From contig JAEEQH010000011.1 in assembly GCA_016285245.1 (NCBI GenBank), forward strand, positions 1-64,000: a stretch of 64,000 nt of DNA. Reading direction: 5' to 3'. The position numbers and the translations under genes are program-made. Shown here piece after piece: positions 1 through 9,654 of this stretch. Position 1 is the first letter of the stretch. Every line of letters starts with the position of its first letter. This DNA is from Prevotella sp. (lineage in GTDB: Bacteria; Bacteroidota; Bacteroidia; Bacteroidales; Bacteroidaceae). Under the pieces are notes generated by a model, which searched no databases, had not been told where the DNA came from, and worked only from the letters and a program-made list of their open reading frames with translations.

Positions 1-535
<535 letters not shown>

Positions 536-579
536 GATGGCTTTTGGCTTTTAGCTAATAGCTATTGGCGAAAATAATG

Positions 580-609
580 GCCGTCCGACAGATGTCGGGC
601 GGCTTTTTT
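580..609 (+). terminator. Rho-independent terminator after gapA
   Basis: A 10-bp stem (gccgtccgac / gtcgggcggc, one G-T pair) with a 4-base loop is followed by six T residues. It closes the gapA transcript 45 bases after the stop codon. Confidence 0.9.
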
Positions 610-663
610 GTTGATTTAACTTAATTTTATGCTTGCTTGCGCCGCTATATGCGGGAAAATGCG

Positions 664-671
664 TAATTTTG
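664..671 (+). promoter_or_regulatory. Bacteroidetes -7 element for the 0.7-9.3 kb gene run
   Basis: TAATTTTG matches the TAnnTTTG consensus of the Bacteroidetes housekeeping sigma factor. It lies 47 bases before the TTG start of the DUF4199 gene. The best TTG-containing -33 candidate (637-639) is spaced a little too far, so the upstream half is weak. Confidence 0.6.
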
Positions 672-718
672 CAGGCTGAAATAATATCGATATTAATAAT
701 TATAAAAGAAAGGAATCC

Positions 719-1261
719 TTGACACCAGCGGAATATGTTCAGCTGAAAGCCTTTGCACGCGTAGATGGCATGCAGGTGGCACTCCTCTGGACGGCGAGCT
801 TCGCCTGCTACATTGTGGGGCTGAAGGCGCCGCTTTGCGGTATGGCGGCCATCCTCCTGATGGTCATCACGCCATTCTTCGTGGCCCGTCGTCTGCGCCG
901 TTTCCGCGATGTAGACCGTGGCGGCACCATCTCGCTGCTTCGTGGTTGGGCGTTCGTCATCCTGGTGTTCTTCTATGCCGGTGTCTTGCTGGCTCTGGTG
1001 CAGTATGCCTATTTCGCCTTTCTGGATCAGGGCTACCTGATTCAGACATTGCATGATGTGCTGACCTCACCGGAGGCTCGTTCGTCGCTCAATCAGATGG
1101 GGATGGCCCAGGCTGCTGACGACAGTCTGCAGATGCTGACAGAGTTGCGGCCCATCGACTACGCGCTTAACCAGCTAACAGTAAACATTTCCCTCGGCAT
1201 TGCCCTGGGGTTGCCCATCGCAGCGCTGTTGCGCCGGCCAGCTGCCTCCACCAATGGATAA
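719..1261 (+). CDS. DUF4199 family membrane protein
   Basis: This 180-residue integral membrane protein resembles the DUF4199 family common in Bacteroidetes; its function is unknown. Four hydrophobic segments are visible: about residues 19-37, 39-54, 76-98, and 152-170 at the C-terminus. A polar, helix-forming region with EARSSLNQMG lies between the third and fourth. The only plausible start is TTG at 719, preceded by AGGA, because upstream in-frame codons hold no ATG before a stop. It ends directly against the glycosyltransferase gene (9 bases to the ATG), and this pairing recurs in Bacteroidetes, suggesting a role in the cell envelope or a lipid-linked sugar. Confidence 0.75.
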   Translation: MTPAEYVQLKAFARVDGMQVALLWTASFACYIVGLKAPLCGMAAILLMVITPFFVARRLRRFRDVDRGGTISLLRGWAFVILVFFYAGVLLALVQYAYFAFLDQGYLIQTLHDVLTSPEARSSLNQMGMAQAADDSLQMLTELRPIDYALNQLTVNISLGIALGLPIAALLRRPAASTNG

Positions 1262-1270
1262 TTGAGAATT

Positions 1271-2248
1271 ATGGATATATCAGTAATTATACCTCTTTAT
1301 AATGAGGAAGAGTCCATCCCCGAGCTCTACGCATGGATAGCACGGGTGATGAAGGAGAATAACTTTACGTACGAGGTCATCTTTATCAACGATGGCTCTA
1401 CTGACCGCTCATGGGAGATTATCAGCGACCTGCACCGTCAGGAGCCCAATGTGGTGAAGGGCATCAAGTTCCGTCGTAACTACGGTAAGAGTCCTGCCCT
1501 GTATTGTGGCTTTGCCGAGGCTCAGGGCAACGTGGTCATCACGATGGATGCCGATCTTCAGGACTCGCCCGACGAGATTCCCGGCCTGTACAACATGATT
1601 ATGAGCGACGGCTACGACCTGGTTAGTGGCTACAAGCAGAAACGCTACGACCCGCTGTCGAAGACACTCCCCACGAAACTGTTCAACGCAACGGCCCGTA
1701 AGGTCAGCGGCATCAAGAACCTCCACGATTTCAACTGTGGTCTGAAGGCTTACCGCAAAGCCGTGGTGAAGAATATTGAGGTCTATGGCGAAATGCACCG
1801 TTACATTCCCTATCTCGCCAAGCAGGCCGGATTCTCGAAGATTGGCGAGAAGGTGGTGCAGCATCAGGCCCGCAAGTACGGACAGTCGAAGTTTATGGGT
1901 TTGAACCGTTTCGTCAACGGCTATCTGGACTTGCTGACGCTGTGGTTCCTGTCGACGTTCGGCAAGAAGCCGATGCACGTCTTCGGATTCCTGGGCACCA
2001 TCATGTTCTTCATCGGTTTCGTTGCAGCCTTTATTATCGGTGCTGGTAAAGTGTGGTGTCTGGCTCATGACATCCCCCAGCGTCTGGTGACCGATTCGCC
2101 TTACTTCTTCATCGCCTTGACGATGATGATAATTGGCACGCAGCTGTTCCTGACGGGGTTCGTCGGAGACCTGATCAGCCGTTCATCGGCAGGCCGCAAT
2201 GACTACCAGATAGAGGAGATCTTAAAGGACTCGGAAAAGGAGAAGTAA
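1271..2248 (+). CDS. Family 2 glycosyltransferase, dolichol-phosphate-mannose-synthase-like
   Basis: The product has 325 residues. An N-terminal GT-A domain begins SVIIPLYNEEESIP and has the acidic DADLQD (DXD) metal/nucleotide-sugar site near residue 95. Two C-terminal membrane spans follow (about 235-262 and 275-300), the DPMS/GtrB arrangement, so it probably transfers a sugar from a nucleotide donor to a polyprenyl phosphate at the inner membrane. I chose the ATG at 1271 because the protein then begins directly at the first beta strand; an in-frame TTG at 1262 would add three residues. It is co-transcribed with the preceding DUF4199 gene. Confidence 0.9.
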   Translation: MDISVIIPLYNEEESIPELYAWIARVMKENNFTYEVIFINDGSTDRSWEIISDLHRQEPNVVKGIKFRRNYGKSPALYCGFAEAQGNVVITMDADLQDSPDEIPGLYNMIMSDGYDLVSGYKQKRYDPLSKTLPTKLFNATARKVSGIKNLHDFNCGLKAYRKAVVKNIEVYGEMHRYIPYLAKQAGFSKIGEKVVQHQARKYGQSKFMGLNRFVNGYLDLLTLWFLSTFGKKPMHVFGFLGTIMFFIGFVAAFIIGAGKVWCLAHDIPQRLVTDSPYFFIALTMMIIGTQLFLTGFVGDLISRSSAGRNDYQIEEILKDSEKEK

Positions 2249-2251
2249 TCA

Positions 2252-2812
2252 ATGAATGTTGAAAAAGAAGGGATGAAGGAATTCCGTATAAATACAGGCA
2301 ATACGTTGCGAAAAGGAATAGGTGTGCTGATGGCAGCATTCCTCATTTCTCATTTCCCGTTTCTCATTTCTTCTTGTAGCTCTATTGACTGTCCCGTCCA
2401 GAACACGGTCTATTCGTCTTACGCCCTGTATACCGCTGATGAACAGGTAGATACGTTGCGCGATACGATGTATGTCTTCTCGCGCAGGGCTGACGGCAAG
2501 GACACGCTGCTGTTCAACGCCGGTATCGGCTTGACGAAGTTCCAGCTCCAGATTAGCTACTCACACCCTGAGGACACCCTGTGCTTCCTGATGGTCAACG
2601 GCAGCAACTATCTTGCCATCGATACGGTGTTTGTCAAGAAGGAGGACATCCCTCACTTCGAGTCCGTAGACTGCAGCGCCTCGTTTTTCCACCGTCTGAC
2701 GGCCGTGCGCTCGACGCACCATGCCATCGACACGATCGTGATATCCAAAAACTTTGTAGATTATGACGCTTCGACACCTCATTTCCACTTGGTTCTCAAG
2801 CATCACGATTAG
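2252..2812 (+). CDS. DUF6452 family lipoprotein
   Basis: The protein has 186 residues with a lipoprotein signal: a charged N-terminus, a hydrophobic stretch (about 24-40) and the lipobox LISSC with Cys42. The mature part begins SSIDCPVQN and is predominantly beta, consistent with the DUF6452 family found in Bacteroidetes next to a DUF6048 gene, as here. Its function is unknown, probably envelope-related. An alternative ATG at 2273 would give a more usual signal-peptide length. The hydrophobic core of the signal peptide is encoded by a low-complexity repeat of tctcattt units (2341-2375). The end overlaps the next gene by 50 bases. Confidence 0.75.
   Translation: MNVEKEGMKEFRINTGNTLRKGIGVLMAAFLISHFPFLISSCSSIDCPVQNTVYSSYALYTADEQVDTLRDTMYVFSRRADGKDTLLFNAGIGLTKFQLQISYSHPEDTLCFLMVNGSNYLAIDTVFVKKEDIPHFESVDCSASFFHRLTAVRSTHHAIDTIVISKNFVDYDASTPHFHLVLKHHD
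2341..2375 (+). repeat. Low-complexity tctcattt phrase inside a signal peptide
   Basis: Four near-copies of ctcatttc/cgtttctc lie in the signal-peptide region of the DUF6452 gene and encode its hydrophobic core. The same type of phrase, on the other strand, appears at 21286-21312. Confidence 0.6.
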
Positions 2813-3467
2813 CCTTCTGCTTCTGCTGACGGCATCGTCGTCGATGCAGGCTCAGGGACTGAAACTGAAAATGTTCCGTCTGGAGCCTGACTCGATACCC
2901 ATGATGCGTGGTTTTCAGGTGTCGTTCGACCTCTTCGGCTTTTGTCAGCGTCAGCTGTCAGACTACGGCCAGTACGAGGGCGCGTTGCGTCTGAATCTCC
3001 ACGACCAGTGGTTCCCCATCGTCGAGGCGGGTTACGGTGAGGGTGAACATATGAACGACCAGGTGACGGGATTGTCCTACAAGACGGCGGCGCCCTACTT
3101 CCGTGTGGGTATGGACTTCAACCTGCTGAAGAAGAAGCACGGCCCCAACCGCATGTACGGTGGCTTCCGCTACGCCTTCACGTCCTACAAGGTAGACCTC
3201 TGGCGTGCGAACTATCCTGACCCGACATGGCTGTGGGACACCAGCTTCGGCGTCGTTGGCGAGAAATGCTCTCAGCACTGGCTGGAAGCTGTTCTCGGTA
3301 TCGACGCTGAAATCGTCGGTCCGTTGCATCTGGGCTGGTCGGTACGCTATAAGCGCCGTATAGCCCATCAAGATGGTGTTATCGGCAAGACGTGGTATGT
3401 GCCAGGTTACGGCATCTGGGGCGACACCCGTCTGGGCGGCACGTTCAATGTCATTATTGATATTTAG
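2763..3467 (+). CDS. DUF6048 family protein, probable outer-membrane beta-barrel
   Basis: The protein has 234 residues, with a signal peptide (hydrophobic about 12-27, cleavage after MQAQG). It is rich in alternating strands with aromatic ends, such as YFRVGMDFNLL and MYGGFRYAFTSY, and ends in a strand closing on isoleucine (VIIDI), all typical of a small outer-membrane barrel. The order DUF6452 then DUF6048 is conserved in Bacteroidetes. Function is not known. Its start lies inside the end of the preceding gene, so translation is probably coupled. Confidence 0.75.
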   Translation: MTLRHLISTWFSSITISLLLLLTASSSMQAQGLKLKMFRLEPDSIPMMRGFQVSFDLFGFCQRQLSDYGQYEGALRLNLHDQWFPIVEAGYGEGEHMNDQVTGLSYKTAAPYFRVGMDFNLLKKKHGPNRMYGGFRYAFTSYKVDLWRANYPDPTWLWDTSFGVVGEKCSQHWLEAVLGIDAEIVGPLHLGWSVRYKRRIAHQDGVIGKTWYVPGYGIWGDTRLGGTFNVIIDI

Positions 3468-3497
3468 GAAGCTAGGGGAAGCAAGGAGAAATAAGAT

Positions 3498-4469
3498 ATG
3501 GAAGCTAAACAGAAGAAGAAACTGATGTGGCAAGTGCCCTTCCTGCTGCTGTTGGTGGTCGGGACGGTGCTGATTATCCGTCAGCAGCAGTCCGAGCCGT
3601 ACCAGCATTGTAAGGGTTTCATCTTTGGTACTGTCTACAACGTCACCTACCAGTCGAAAACCGATCTCCAGGCTGAGATTGAACAGGAGCTGAAGAAGGT
3701 AGACCAGGAGTTTTCCATGTTCAACGACTCGTCGACGGTAGCTCGTATCAACCGCGGCGAGAACCCCGAGCGTAGTGCGATGTTTCAGGAGGTCTACCAG
3801 CTGGCGCAGACCGTCAGCCGCGAGACCGATGGTGCGTTCGACATCACCGTAGCGCCGCTTGTCAACGCCTGGGGCTTCGGCTTCAAGACCCAGCAGATGC
3901 CGACACCTCAGCAGGTGGACAGTCTGATGAAGATCAAGGACCAGATGGACTTCTCCGCCATCGCCAAGGGCTTTGGCAGCGATGTCGTCGCCCGGCTGCT
4001 GCGTCGCCACGACATCAGCAACTTCATGGTGGAGATTGGCGGCGAGGTCGTCGTTCAGGGTATCAGCGAGAAGCGCCTGCCGTGGAAAATCGGTGTGACG
4101 AAGCCTACCGACGACAGCCTGTCGTACAATAGCGAGCTGCAGGCTGTGCTCAACGTGACGGACATTGCGATGGCCACCAGTGGCAACTATCGCAACTTCT
4201 ACTATAAGGGAGGCAAAAAATACGCCCACACCATCGACCCCAAGACGGGCTATCCCGTGCAGCACTCCTTGCTGTCGGCTACCGTGCTGACGAAGGACTG
4301 TGCCGTGGCCGATGCCTATGCTACGTCTTTCATGGTGTTGGGTATGGACCGTGCCAAGGAGGTGCTGGCGAAGCATCCTGAGCTGAAGGCCTATTTCATC
4401 TATGCCAACGAGAATGGCGACTTCGACGTATGGTACACCCCGTCGTTGAAGGATAAGATTTCGGAATAA
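3498..4469 (+). CDS. apbE: FAD:protein FMN transferase
   Basis: ApbE covalently attaches FMN from FAD to a threonine in target flavoproteins such as NqrB/C or RnfG subunits, outside the cytoplasmic membrane. The 323-residue protein has one N-terminal membrane anchor (about 9-27) and then the ApbE fold. Visible motifs are DGAFDITVAPLVNAWGFG, MDFSAIAKGFGSD, EIGGEVVVQG, HTIDPKTGYPV and the metal-binding DAYATSFMVLG. Length and motifs are complete. It follows DUF6048 by 30 bases in the same transcript, through a purine-rich leader (aagctaggggaagcaaggag). Confidence 0.95.
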   Translation: MEAKQKKKLMWQVPFLLLLVVGTVLIIRQQQSEPYQHCKGFIFGTVYNVTYQSKTDLQAEIEQELKKVDQEFSMFNDSSTVARINRGENPERSAMFQEVYQLAQTVSRETDGAFDITVAPLVNAWGFGFKTQQMPTPQQVDSLMKIKDQMDFSAIAKGFGSDVVARLLRRHDISNFMVEIGGEVVVQGISEKRLPWKIGVTKPTDDSLSYNSELQAVLNVTDIAMATSGNYRNFYYKGGKKYAHTIDPKTGYPVQHSLLSATVLTKDCAVADAYATSFMVLGMDRAKEVLAKHPELKAYFIYANENGDFDVWYTPSLKDKISE

Positions 4470-4485
4470 AAACTCCTCACGAGTC

Positions 4486-5178
4486 ATGGCGCTGCAAATA
4501 TACGATCAGCTGCTCCAGTTCCCGATCTTCCTGGGTATGAGTCGCGACGACTTGAGTCAGGTTGCTGCCCACACGAAGTTCGACTTCGTCAAGGAGGAGG
4601 CCGACAAGGTGCTCATCGGCAACGATACGGCGTGTACCAGCCTCTGTCTGCTCCTCACGGGAACGGTAAGTGTCGAGACACGCTCCGACGATGGCAGCTA
4701 TGCGCTGACGGAACAGCTGACGGCCCCCGTCATCCTCCAGCCCGAGGCGCTCTTCGGCTACCGCCAACGCTACACCCACACCTTCCGTACCATGACGGCG
4801 GTGTCGGTACTGCGGCTCGAGCGTCGCGAGGTGTTCCGCCTGAGCGAGGAGTTCCTCATCTTCCGCATCAACCTGCTGAACCTCCTGGCGACACAGGCGC
4901 AGAAGAAGCTCCACCAGCCGTGGCGACGGCGTCCTGAGAATCTGGAGGATCGTCTTGTCCGCTTCGTTGCCGACCGCTGCCTGCACCCCGCCGGTCCCAA
5001 GACGCTCCGCATCCTGATGACGCAGCTGGCAGCGGAGGTGGGCGATAGCCGTCTCGACGTCAGCCATGCGCTGAACGCCCTGCAGGACAAAGGGTTGCTG
5101 ACCCTTCACCGCGGACGTATCGAGATACCTTACATGGAACACTTGTTGAACCGCAATAGCGTGCAGCCTACAGAATAG
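4486..5178 (+). CDS. Crp/Fnr-family transcriptional regulator
   Basis: This 230-residue cytosolic regulator has an N-terminal cyclic-nucleotide-binding-like beta-roll (about 5-120). A long dimerisation helix follows (LSEEFLIFRINLLNLLATQ), then a C-terminal helix-turn-helix (about 160-215; LAAEVGDSRLDVSHALNALQDKGLL). I do not see the usual cAMP-contacting RxS arrangement in the roll, so the ligand is unknown. It starts 17 bases after apbE and is probably co-transcribed with it and with the peptidase gene downstream. Target genes cannot be inferred here. Confidence 0.85.
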   Translation: MALQIYDQLLQFPIFLGMSRDDLSQVAAHTKFDFVKEEADKVLIGNDTACTSLCLLLTGTVSVETRSDDGSYALTEQLTAPVILQPEALFGYRQRYTHTFRTMTAVSVLRLERREVFRLSEEFLIFRINLLNLLATQAQKKLHQPWRRRPENLEDRLVRFVADRCLHPAGPKTLRILMTQLAAEVGDSRLDVSHALNALQDKGLLTLHRGRIEIPYMEHLLNRNSVQPTE

Positions 5179-5208
5179 CTGCAGCCAAAGAAAGATAGAG
5201 AGAATGTT

Positions 5209-7254
5209 ATGAATGAAGAGAGAAAGAGAGTAAACCCGTTTTTTGAACCCTACGGCACACCGCACGACACGGTACCCTTCGACCGCATCCGTCTGGAGGA
5301 CTTCGAGGAGGCTTTCCTCGAGGGCATCCGTCGTGATAACGAGCAGATAGAGAAGACCATCAATAACCCTGAGCCGCCCACCTTCGACAATACCATCATC
5401 AATACCGAGGAGGACGAGGGCTACTACGACCTCTTGTCGCGTGTCTCGACGGTGTTCTTCAACCTCTTGAGTGCCGAGACCAACGACGAGATGGACGCCC
5501 TGGCACAGAAGATGCAGCCCCTGCTGACACAGCACGCCAATGATGTGCGCCTGAACCCCCGGCTCTTTGAGCGTGTACGTCGTGTACACCTCCACCACCG
5601 CCGCCTGACGCCTGAGGAGAAGATGCTGCTCAACAACTGCTACGACGGTTTCGTCCGTAGCGGCGCGTTGCTCGATGAGGCCGGCAAGGCCCGTCTGCGC
5701 CAATTGACGGAGGAGGCATCCATGCTCTCGCTGCAGTTCTCTCAGAACCTGCTGAAGGAGAATAAGGCTTTTACGCTCGACATCACCGACGAATCTCTGC
5801 TCGACGGTCTGCCCGAGACGGCCCGCGAGGCCGCTGCCATGGCCGCCAAGGAGCAGGACAAGCAGGGCTGGGTGTTCACGCTCGATATGCCGTCGTACTC
5901 GCCTTTCATGACCTATTCCACGCAGCGGGAGTTACGCCGCCAGATGTATATGGCGCGCAACACCGTCTGTACGCACGACAATACGGAGAACAACCTCGAG
6001 ATCTGTAAGCGCCTCGTCAACCTGCGTCGCGAGATAGCCCAGCTGCTGGGCTACAAGACCTATGCCGACTATGTACTGAAACGCCGCATGGCCTCCAATA
6101 CCCGTGGCGTTTACCGCCTGCTCAACGATCTCATCGATGCCTACAAGCCTGCCGCCGTGAAGGAACGCGAGGAGCTGAAGCGCTTTGCGCATACCAAGGA
6201 CATGGAGCCGTGGGACGTCAGTTTCTATACCCACAAGCTGCAGATGAAGAAGTACAATATCGATGCCGAGATGCTGCGTCCGTACTTCGAGCTGTCGCAG
6301 GTCATCAAGGGCGTCTTCGGACTGGCCAATCGCCTCTACGGCATCACCTTCAAGGAGAACAAGGACATCCCCGTCTATCATCCCGACGTCAAGGCCTACG
6401 AGGTGTTTGACAAGGACGGCTCGTTCCTGGCTGTGTTCTATGCCGACTTCCATCCGCGCAAGGGCAAGCAGGGTGGGGCATGGATGACCGAGTTCCAGGG
6501 CCAGTGTATTGACAGGAAGGGCGAGAATGTACGCCCCCACGTGTCGGTGGTGATGAACCTGACGAAACCGACAGAAGAAAAACCCGCCCTGCTGACACTC
6601 AGCGAGGTGGAGACGTTCCTCCACGAGTTCGGACACTCCCTGCACGGGATGTTTGCCAATACCCGCTTCGAGTCGCTCTCCGGCACCAACGTGTGGTGGG
6701 ACTTCGTCGAGCTGCCCTCGCAGTTCATGGAGAACTACGCCGTCGAGAAGGAGTTCCTGCGCACCTTCGCGTTCCACTATAAGACAGGCGAGCCATTGCC
6801 CGACGAGCTGATACGCCGCATTCTCCGCAGCCGCAACTTCATGGCCGCCACGGCCTGTATGCGACAGGTGTCGTTCGGTCTGCTCGACATGGCCTACTAC
6901 ACCCAGCGCGATGCCTTCGACGACGATATCATCGCTTTCGAGAAACAGGCATGGAAGAAGGCCATCCTCGGCCGCCAGCTGCCCGACACGTGTATGACGG
7001 TGCAGTTCTCCCACATCATGGCGGGCGGCTATGCTGCCGGCTACTATAGCTACAAGTGGGCCGAGGTGCTCGACGCCGATGCCTTTGCCGTGTTCAAGCG
7101 CCACGGCATCTTCGACCGTGCGACCGCTCAGCGCTTCCGCGACGAGATTCTGTCCAAGGGCGGCACGGAACATCCGATGGAACTGTATAAACGATTCAAG
7201 GGTGGCGAGCCCACCATTGATGCATTGTTAAAGAGAAATGGAATCAAACGATAA
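5209..7254 (+). CDS. dcp: M3-family peptidyl-dipeptidase
   Basis: This zinc metallopeptidase of family M3 (oligopeptidase A/Dcp group) degrades short peptides. The 681-residue length is normal. The catalytic site HEFGHSLHGM (HEXXH, near residue 472) is intact and is followed by the expected glutamate-bearing helix. No signal peptide is visible, so it probably acts in the cytosol or is exported by another route. The last 17 bases overlap the start of the dCMP deaminase gene in another frame, indicating translational coupling. Confidence 0.95.
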   Translation: MNEERKRVNPFFEPYGTPHDTVPFDRIRLEDFEEAFLEGIRRDNEQIEKTINNPEPPTFDNTIINTEEDEGYYDLLSRVSTVFFNLLSAETNDEMDALAQKMQPLLTQHANDVRLNPRLFERVRRVHLHHRRLTPEEKMLLNNCYDGFVRSGALLDEAGKARLRQLTEEASMLSLQFSQNLLKENKAFTLDITDESLLDGLPETAREAAAMAAKEQDKQGWVFTLDMPSYSPFMTYSTQRELRRQMYMARNTVCTHDNTENNLEICKRLVNLRREIAQLLGYKTYADYVLKRRMASNTRGVYRLLNDLIDAYKPAAVKEREELKRFAHTKDMEPWDVSFYTHKLQMKKYNIDAEMLRPYFELSQVIKGVFGLANRLYGITFKENKDIPVYHPDVKAYEVFDKDGSFLAVFYADFHPRKGKQGGAWMTEFQGQCIDRKGENVRPHVSVVMNLTKPTEEKPALLTLSEVETFLHEFGHSLHGMFANTRFESLSGTNVWWDFVELPSQFMENYAVEKEFLRTFAFHYKTGEPLPDELIRRILRSRNFMAATACMRQVSFGLLDMAYYTQRDAFDDDIIAFEKQAWKKAILGRQLPDTCMTVQFSHIMAGGYAAGYYSYKWAEVLDADAFAVFKRHGIFDRATAQRFRDEILSKGGTEHPMELYKRFKGGEPTIDALLKRNGIKR

Positions 7255-7663
7255 ACAACGCAAACTCGATGAGCGCTATCTGCGCATGGCGCGCATCTGG
7301 GCAGAGAACTCCTACTGCCAGCGTCGGCAGGTGGGTGCCCTGGTGGTGAAGGACAAGATGATCATCAGCGACGGCTACAATGGTACGCCGACGGGGTTCG
7401 AGAATATCTGCGAGGACGACGCCGGGCTGTCAAAGCCCTACGTCCTCCATGCTGAGGCAAACGCCATCACGAAGCTGGCGAAGTCGTCGAACAACTCCGA
7501 CGGGGCCACCATCTACATCACGGCGTCGCCCTGCATCGAGTGTGCGAAGCTCATCATCCAGGCGGGCATCAAGCGCGTCGTCTATGGCGAGAAGTACCGT
7601 CTTACCGACGGCATCGACCTGTTGCGTCGTGCCGGTATAGAACTCATTTACTTAGGGGAGTAG
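7238..7663 (+). CDS. dCMP/deoxycytidylate deaminase family protein
   Basis: This zinc-dependent deaminase of 141 residues converts dCMP to dUMP, feeding thymidylate synthesis, and belongs to the ComEB/dCMP-deaminase group. The motifs HAEAN (zinc histidine and catalytic glutamate, near 69-71) and SPCIECAK (PCxxC zinc cysteines) are intact, and the nucleotide-binding NGTPTGF loop is present. It overlaps the peptidase gene by 17 bases and is followed 4 bases later by the processing protease. Confidence 0.93.
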   Translation: MESNDKQRKLDERYLRMARIWAENSYCQRRQVGALVVKDKMIISDGYNGTPTGFENICEDDAGLSKPYVLHAEANAITKLAKSSNNSDGATIYITASPCIECAKLIIQAGIKRVVYGEKYRLTDGIDLLRRAGIELIYLGE

Positions 7664-7667
7664 CATT

Positions 7668-9308
7668 ATGAACAGAAGAAATCGTTTCATGCCCTTGTGG
7701 CTGGCTCTTAGCGTGGTGCTGGGCATCTTCATCGGCACCTTCTTCGCTAACCGTTTCGGCGGCAACCGTCTGAGTATTATCAACTCCGGCAGCAACAAGC
7801 TGACGGACCTGTTGCACATCATCGACGACCAGTACGTGGACACCGTCAATATGAACGACCTCGTCGAGACGGCCATGCCCCAGATCCTGTCCGAGCTCGA
7901 TCCGCACTCCGTCTATATCGGTGTGAAGGACGTCCAGCAGGCCAACGACGACCTGAAGGGCTCATTCTTCGGGGTGGGCATTGAGTTCACTATCCGTCAG
8001 GACACCATCCACGTCCAGAACGTCATCAGCAACGGCCCCGCCGAGCGTGCCGGTCTGCTGGCTGGCGACAAGATTGTCGAGGTCGACGGCAAGTCGTTCG
8101 TGGGCAAGGAGGTGACCAACGAGGTGGCCATGCGTGCGCTGAAAGGCGAGAAGGACACGAAGGTCGAGGTGGGTGTCCTGCGCTATAAGGAGAAGAAGGT
8201 GAAGCGCTTCACCATCACCCGTGGCGAGATTCCCATGAAGAGTGTCACCGCCACTTATATGCTCAACGACGATACGGGCTATATCAAGATCAAAAACTGG
8301 GGCGAGAAGACCTATCCTGAGTTGCTTATCGCCCTCGCGAAGCTGGCGCAGGAAGGCTTTAGCAACCTGGTCATCGACCTCCGCGGCAATACCGGCGGCT
8401 ACCTGATGTCTGCCGTACAGATAGCCAACGAGTTCCTGCCCAAGAACCGCCTCATCGTCTACACCCAGGGACGCAAGTCGGCCCGCCAGGAGTATCGCAG
8501 CGACGGTCGCGGCTCCTACCAGCAGCTACCGCTGGTGGTGCTCATCGACGAGTCGTCGGCCTCGGCCAGCGAAATCTTTGCCGGCGCCATCCAGGACAAC
8601 GACCGCGGTACCATCATCGGCCGCCGCTCCTTCGGCAAGGGTCTGGTCCAGCAGCCTGTGACGCTCCACGACGGCTCTATGGTTCGTCTGACCATTGCCC
8701 GATACTACTCGCCTTCGGGTCGTTGCATCCAGAAACCCTATACCCAGGGCGGCGACAAGGACTACGAGTCGGACATCCTCACGCGCTACGAGCATGGAGA
8801 GTTCTTCTCACAGGACAGCATCCACCACACCGGTCCCGAGTACCACACCACGGGTGGCCGTGTTGTCTACGGTGGTGGCGGCATCACCCCCGACATCTTC
8901 GTTCCCGAGGATACCGTCGACATGACGTCTTACTACAAGGAGGCTTCCATGTCGGGTCTCATCCTGCAGTTTGCCTACGACTATACGGACAATAACCGTC
9001 AGACACTCAGCGCGTTCGAGACGATGCCTGAACTGGAGGCTCATCTCCGTAAGATCAATTCCGTGGAGCTCTTCGTACAGTATGCCGAGAAGAACGGCCT
9101 GAAGCGTCGCAACCTGATGATTCAGCGTTCCCACAAACTGTTGGAGCGTTATGTCAACAGCCGCGTCATCTATAACATGATGGGCGAAGCCGAGTGGACG
9201 GAGTATCTCAATGCTGACGACCCCGCTATCCTCGAGGCGCTGCGTGTGTTCAAGGAGGGTAGTGCGTTCCCGAAAGCTCCGAAGTCGAAGTCCAACAAGA
9301 AAGGCTAA
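7668..9308 (+). CDS. C-terminal processing peptidase, S41 family
   Basis: This periplasmic serine protease has 546 residues. It has an N-terminal membrane anchor or signal (about 9-27), a CtpA N-terminal helical region, and a PDZ domain (about 95-180) with GVGIEFTI and GLLAGDKIVEVDG. The S41 protease domain follows, with LRGNTGG, the nucleophile in ESSASASEIFAG (Ser near 301) and the general-base lysine in RRSFGKGLVQQP. A C-terminal helical domain completes it. CtpA-type enzymes trim or degrade envelope proteins. It is the last gene of the rightward run and meets dciA convergently 23 bases later. Confidence 0.94.
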   Translation: MNRRNRFMPLWLALSVVLGIFIGTFFANRFGGNRLSIINSGSNKLTDLLHIIDDQYVDTVNMNDLVETAMPQILSELDPHSVYIGVKDVQQANDDLKGSFFGVGIEFTIRQDTIHVQNVISNGPAERAGLLAGDKIVEVDGKSFVGKEVTNEVAMRALKGEKDTKVEVGVLRYKEKKVKRFTITRGEIPMKSVTATYMLNDDTGYIKIKNWGEKTYPELLIALAKLAQEGFSNLVIDLRGNTGGYLMSAVQIANEFLPKNRLIVYTQGRKSARQEYRSDGRGSYQQLPLVVLIDESSASASEIFAGAIQDNDRGTIIGRRSFGKGLVQQPVTLHDGSMVRLTIARYYSPSGRCIQKPYTQGGDKDYESDILTRYEHGEFFSQDSIHHTGPEYHTTGGRVVYGGGGITPDIFVPEDTVDMTSYYKEASMSGLILQFAYDYTDNNRQTLSAFETMPELEAHLRKINSVELFVQYAEKNGLKRRNLMIQRSHKLLERYVNSRVIYNMMGEAEWTEYLNADDPAILEALRVFKEGSAFPKAPKSKSNKKG

Positions 9309-9331
9309 CTGTCAAAGTCCAACAGGAACGG

Positions 9332-9622
9332 CTAACAAAAACGGATGTCAGCGATGACTTGAGCGCCCACATGGGCGTTCAGCTGAGCCACCAGTTCGGT
9401 ACGGCGCATGGACAGTTCCGTGCGTAGTGCCGGACGGGTGAGCCTGACGACGAGCGTCTGGTTCTGGATGAGTGCCTCGCTGGTATAGCGGCCGACGACG
9501 GGACCTGCCACCACGGGCCATGCCTCCACCAGCCGCCGTTGCAGCAGGGGTGTCTCCAGGCCCTGTTCCCGCAGATTCTGGAGCACGAGCTCCTTGATGG
9601 TCATGACTTTTCGCTTGAACAC
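9332..9622 (-). CDS. DUF721/DciA-like protein
   Basis: The small basic protein has 96 residues and contains the DUF721 (DciA) fold. DciA helps load the replicative helicase DnaB in bacteria lacking DnaC or DnaI. Visible are the ETPLLQRRLVEAWPVVAGP helix pair and the strand LVVRLTRPALRTELS. I took GTG at 9622, giving an N-terminus MFKRK like other Bacteroidetes members; ATG at 9604 is the alternative. It lies just downstream of recF in the same orientation, with 32 bases between them. Confidence 0.8.
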   Translation of the reverse strand: MFKRKVMTIKELVLQNLREQGLETPLLQRRLVEAWPVVAGPVVGRYTSEALIQNQTLVVRLTRPALRTELSMRRTELVAQLNAHVGAQVIADIRFC

Positions 9623-9627
9623 CTTTT

Positions 9628-9654
9628 TATTGGACTATTGGACAATTGGACTAT
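9628..9654 (-). repeat. Low-complexity ttggacaatt phrase between recF and dciA
   Basis: Three near-copies of the motif attggac(t/a)att sit between the recF stop and the dciA start. It is similar in style to other short phrases scattered through the window. Confidence 0.5.

Noticed and set aside
2958..4487. A 509-codon leftward frame across DUF6048 and apbE
   Set aside because: Both genes on the plus strand are complete and recognisable; this frame is a shadow.
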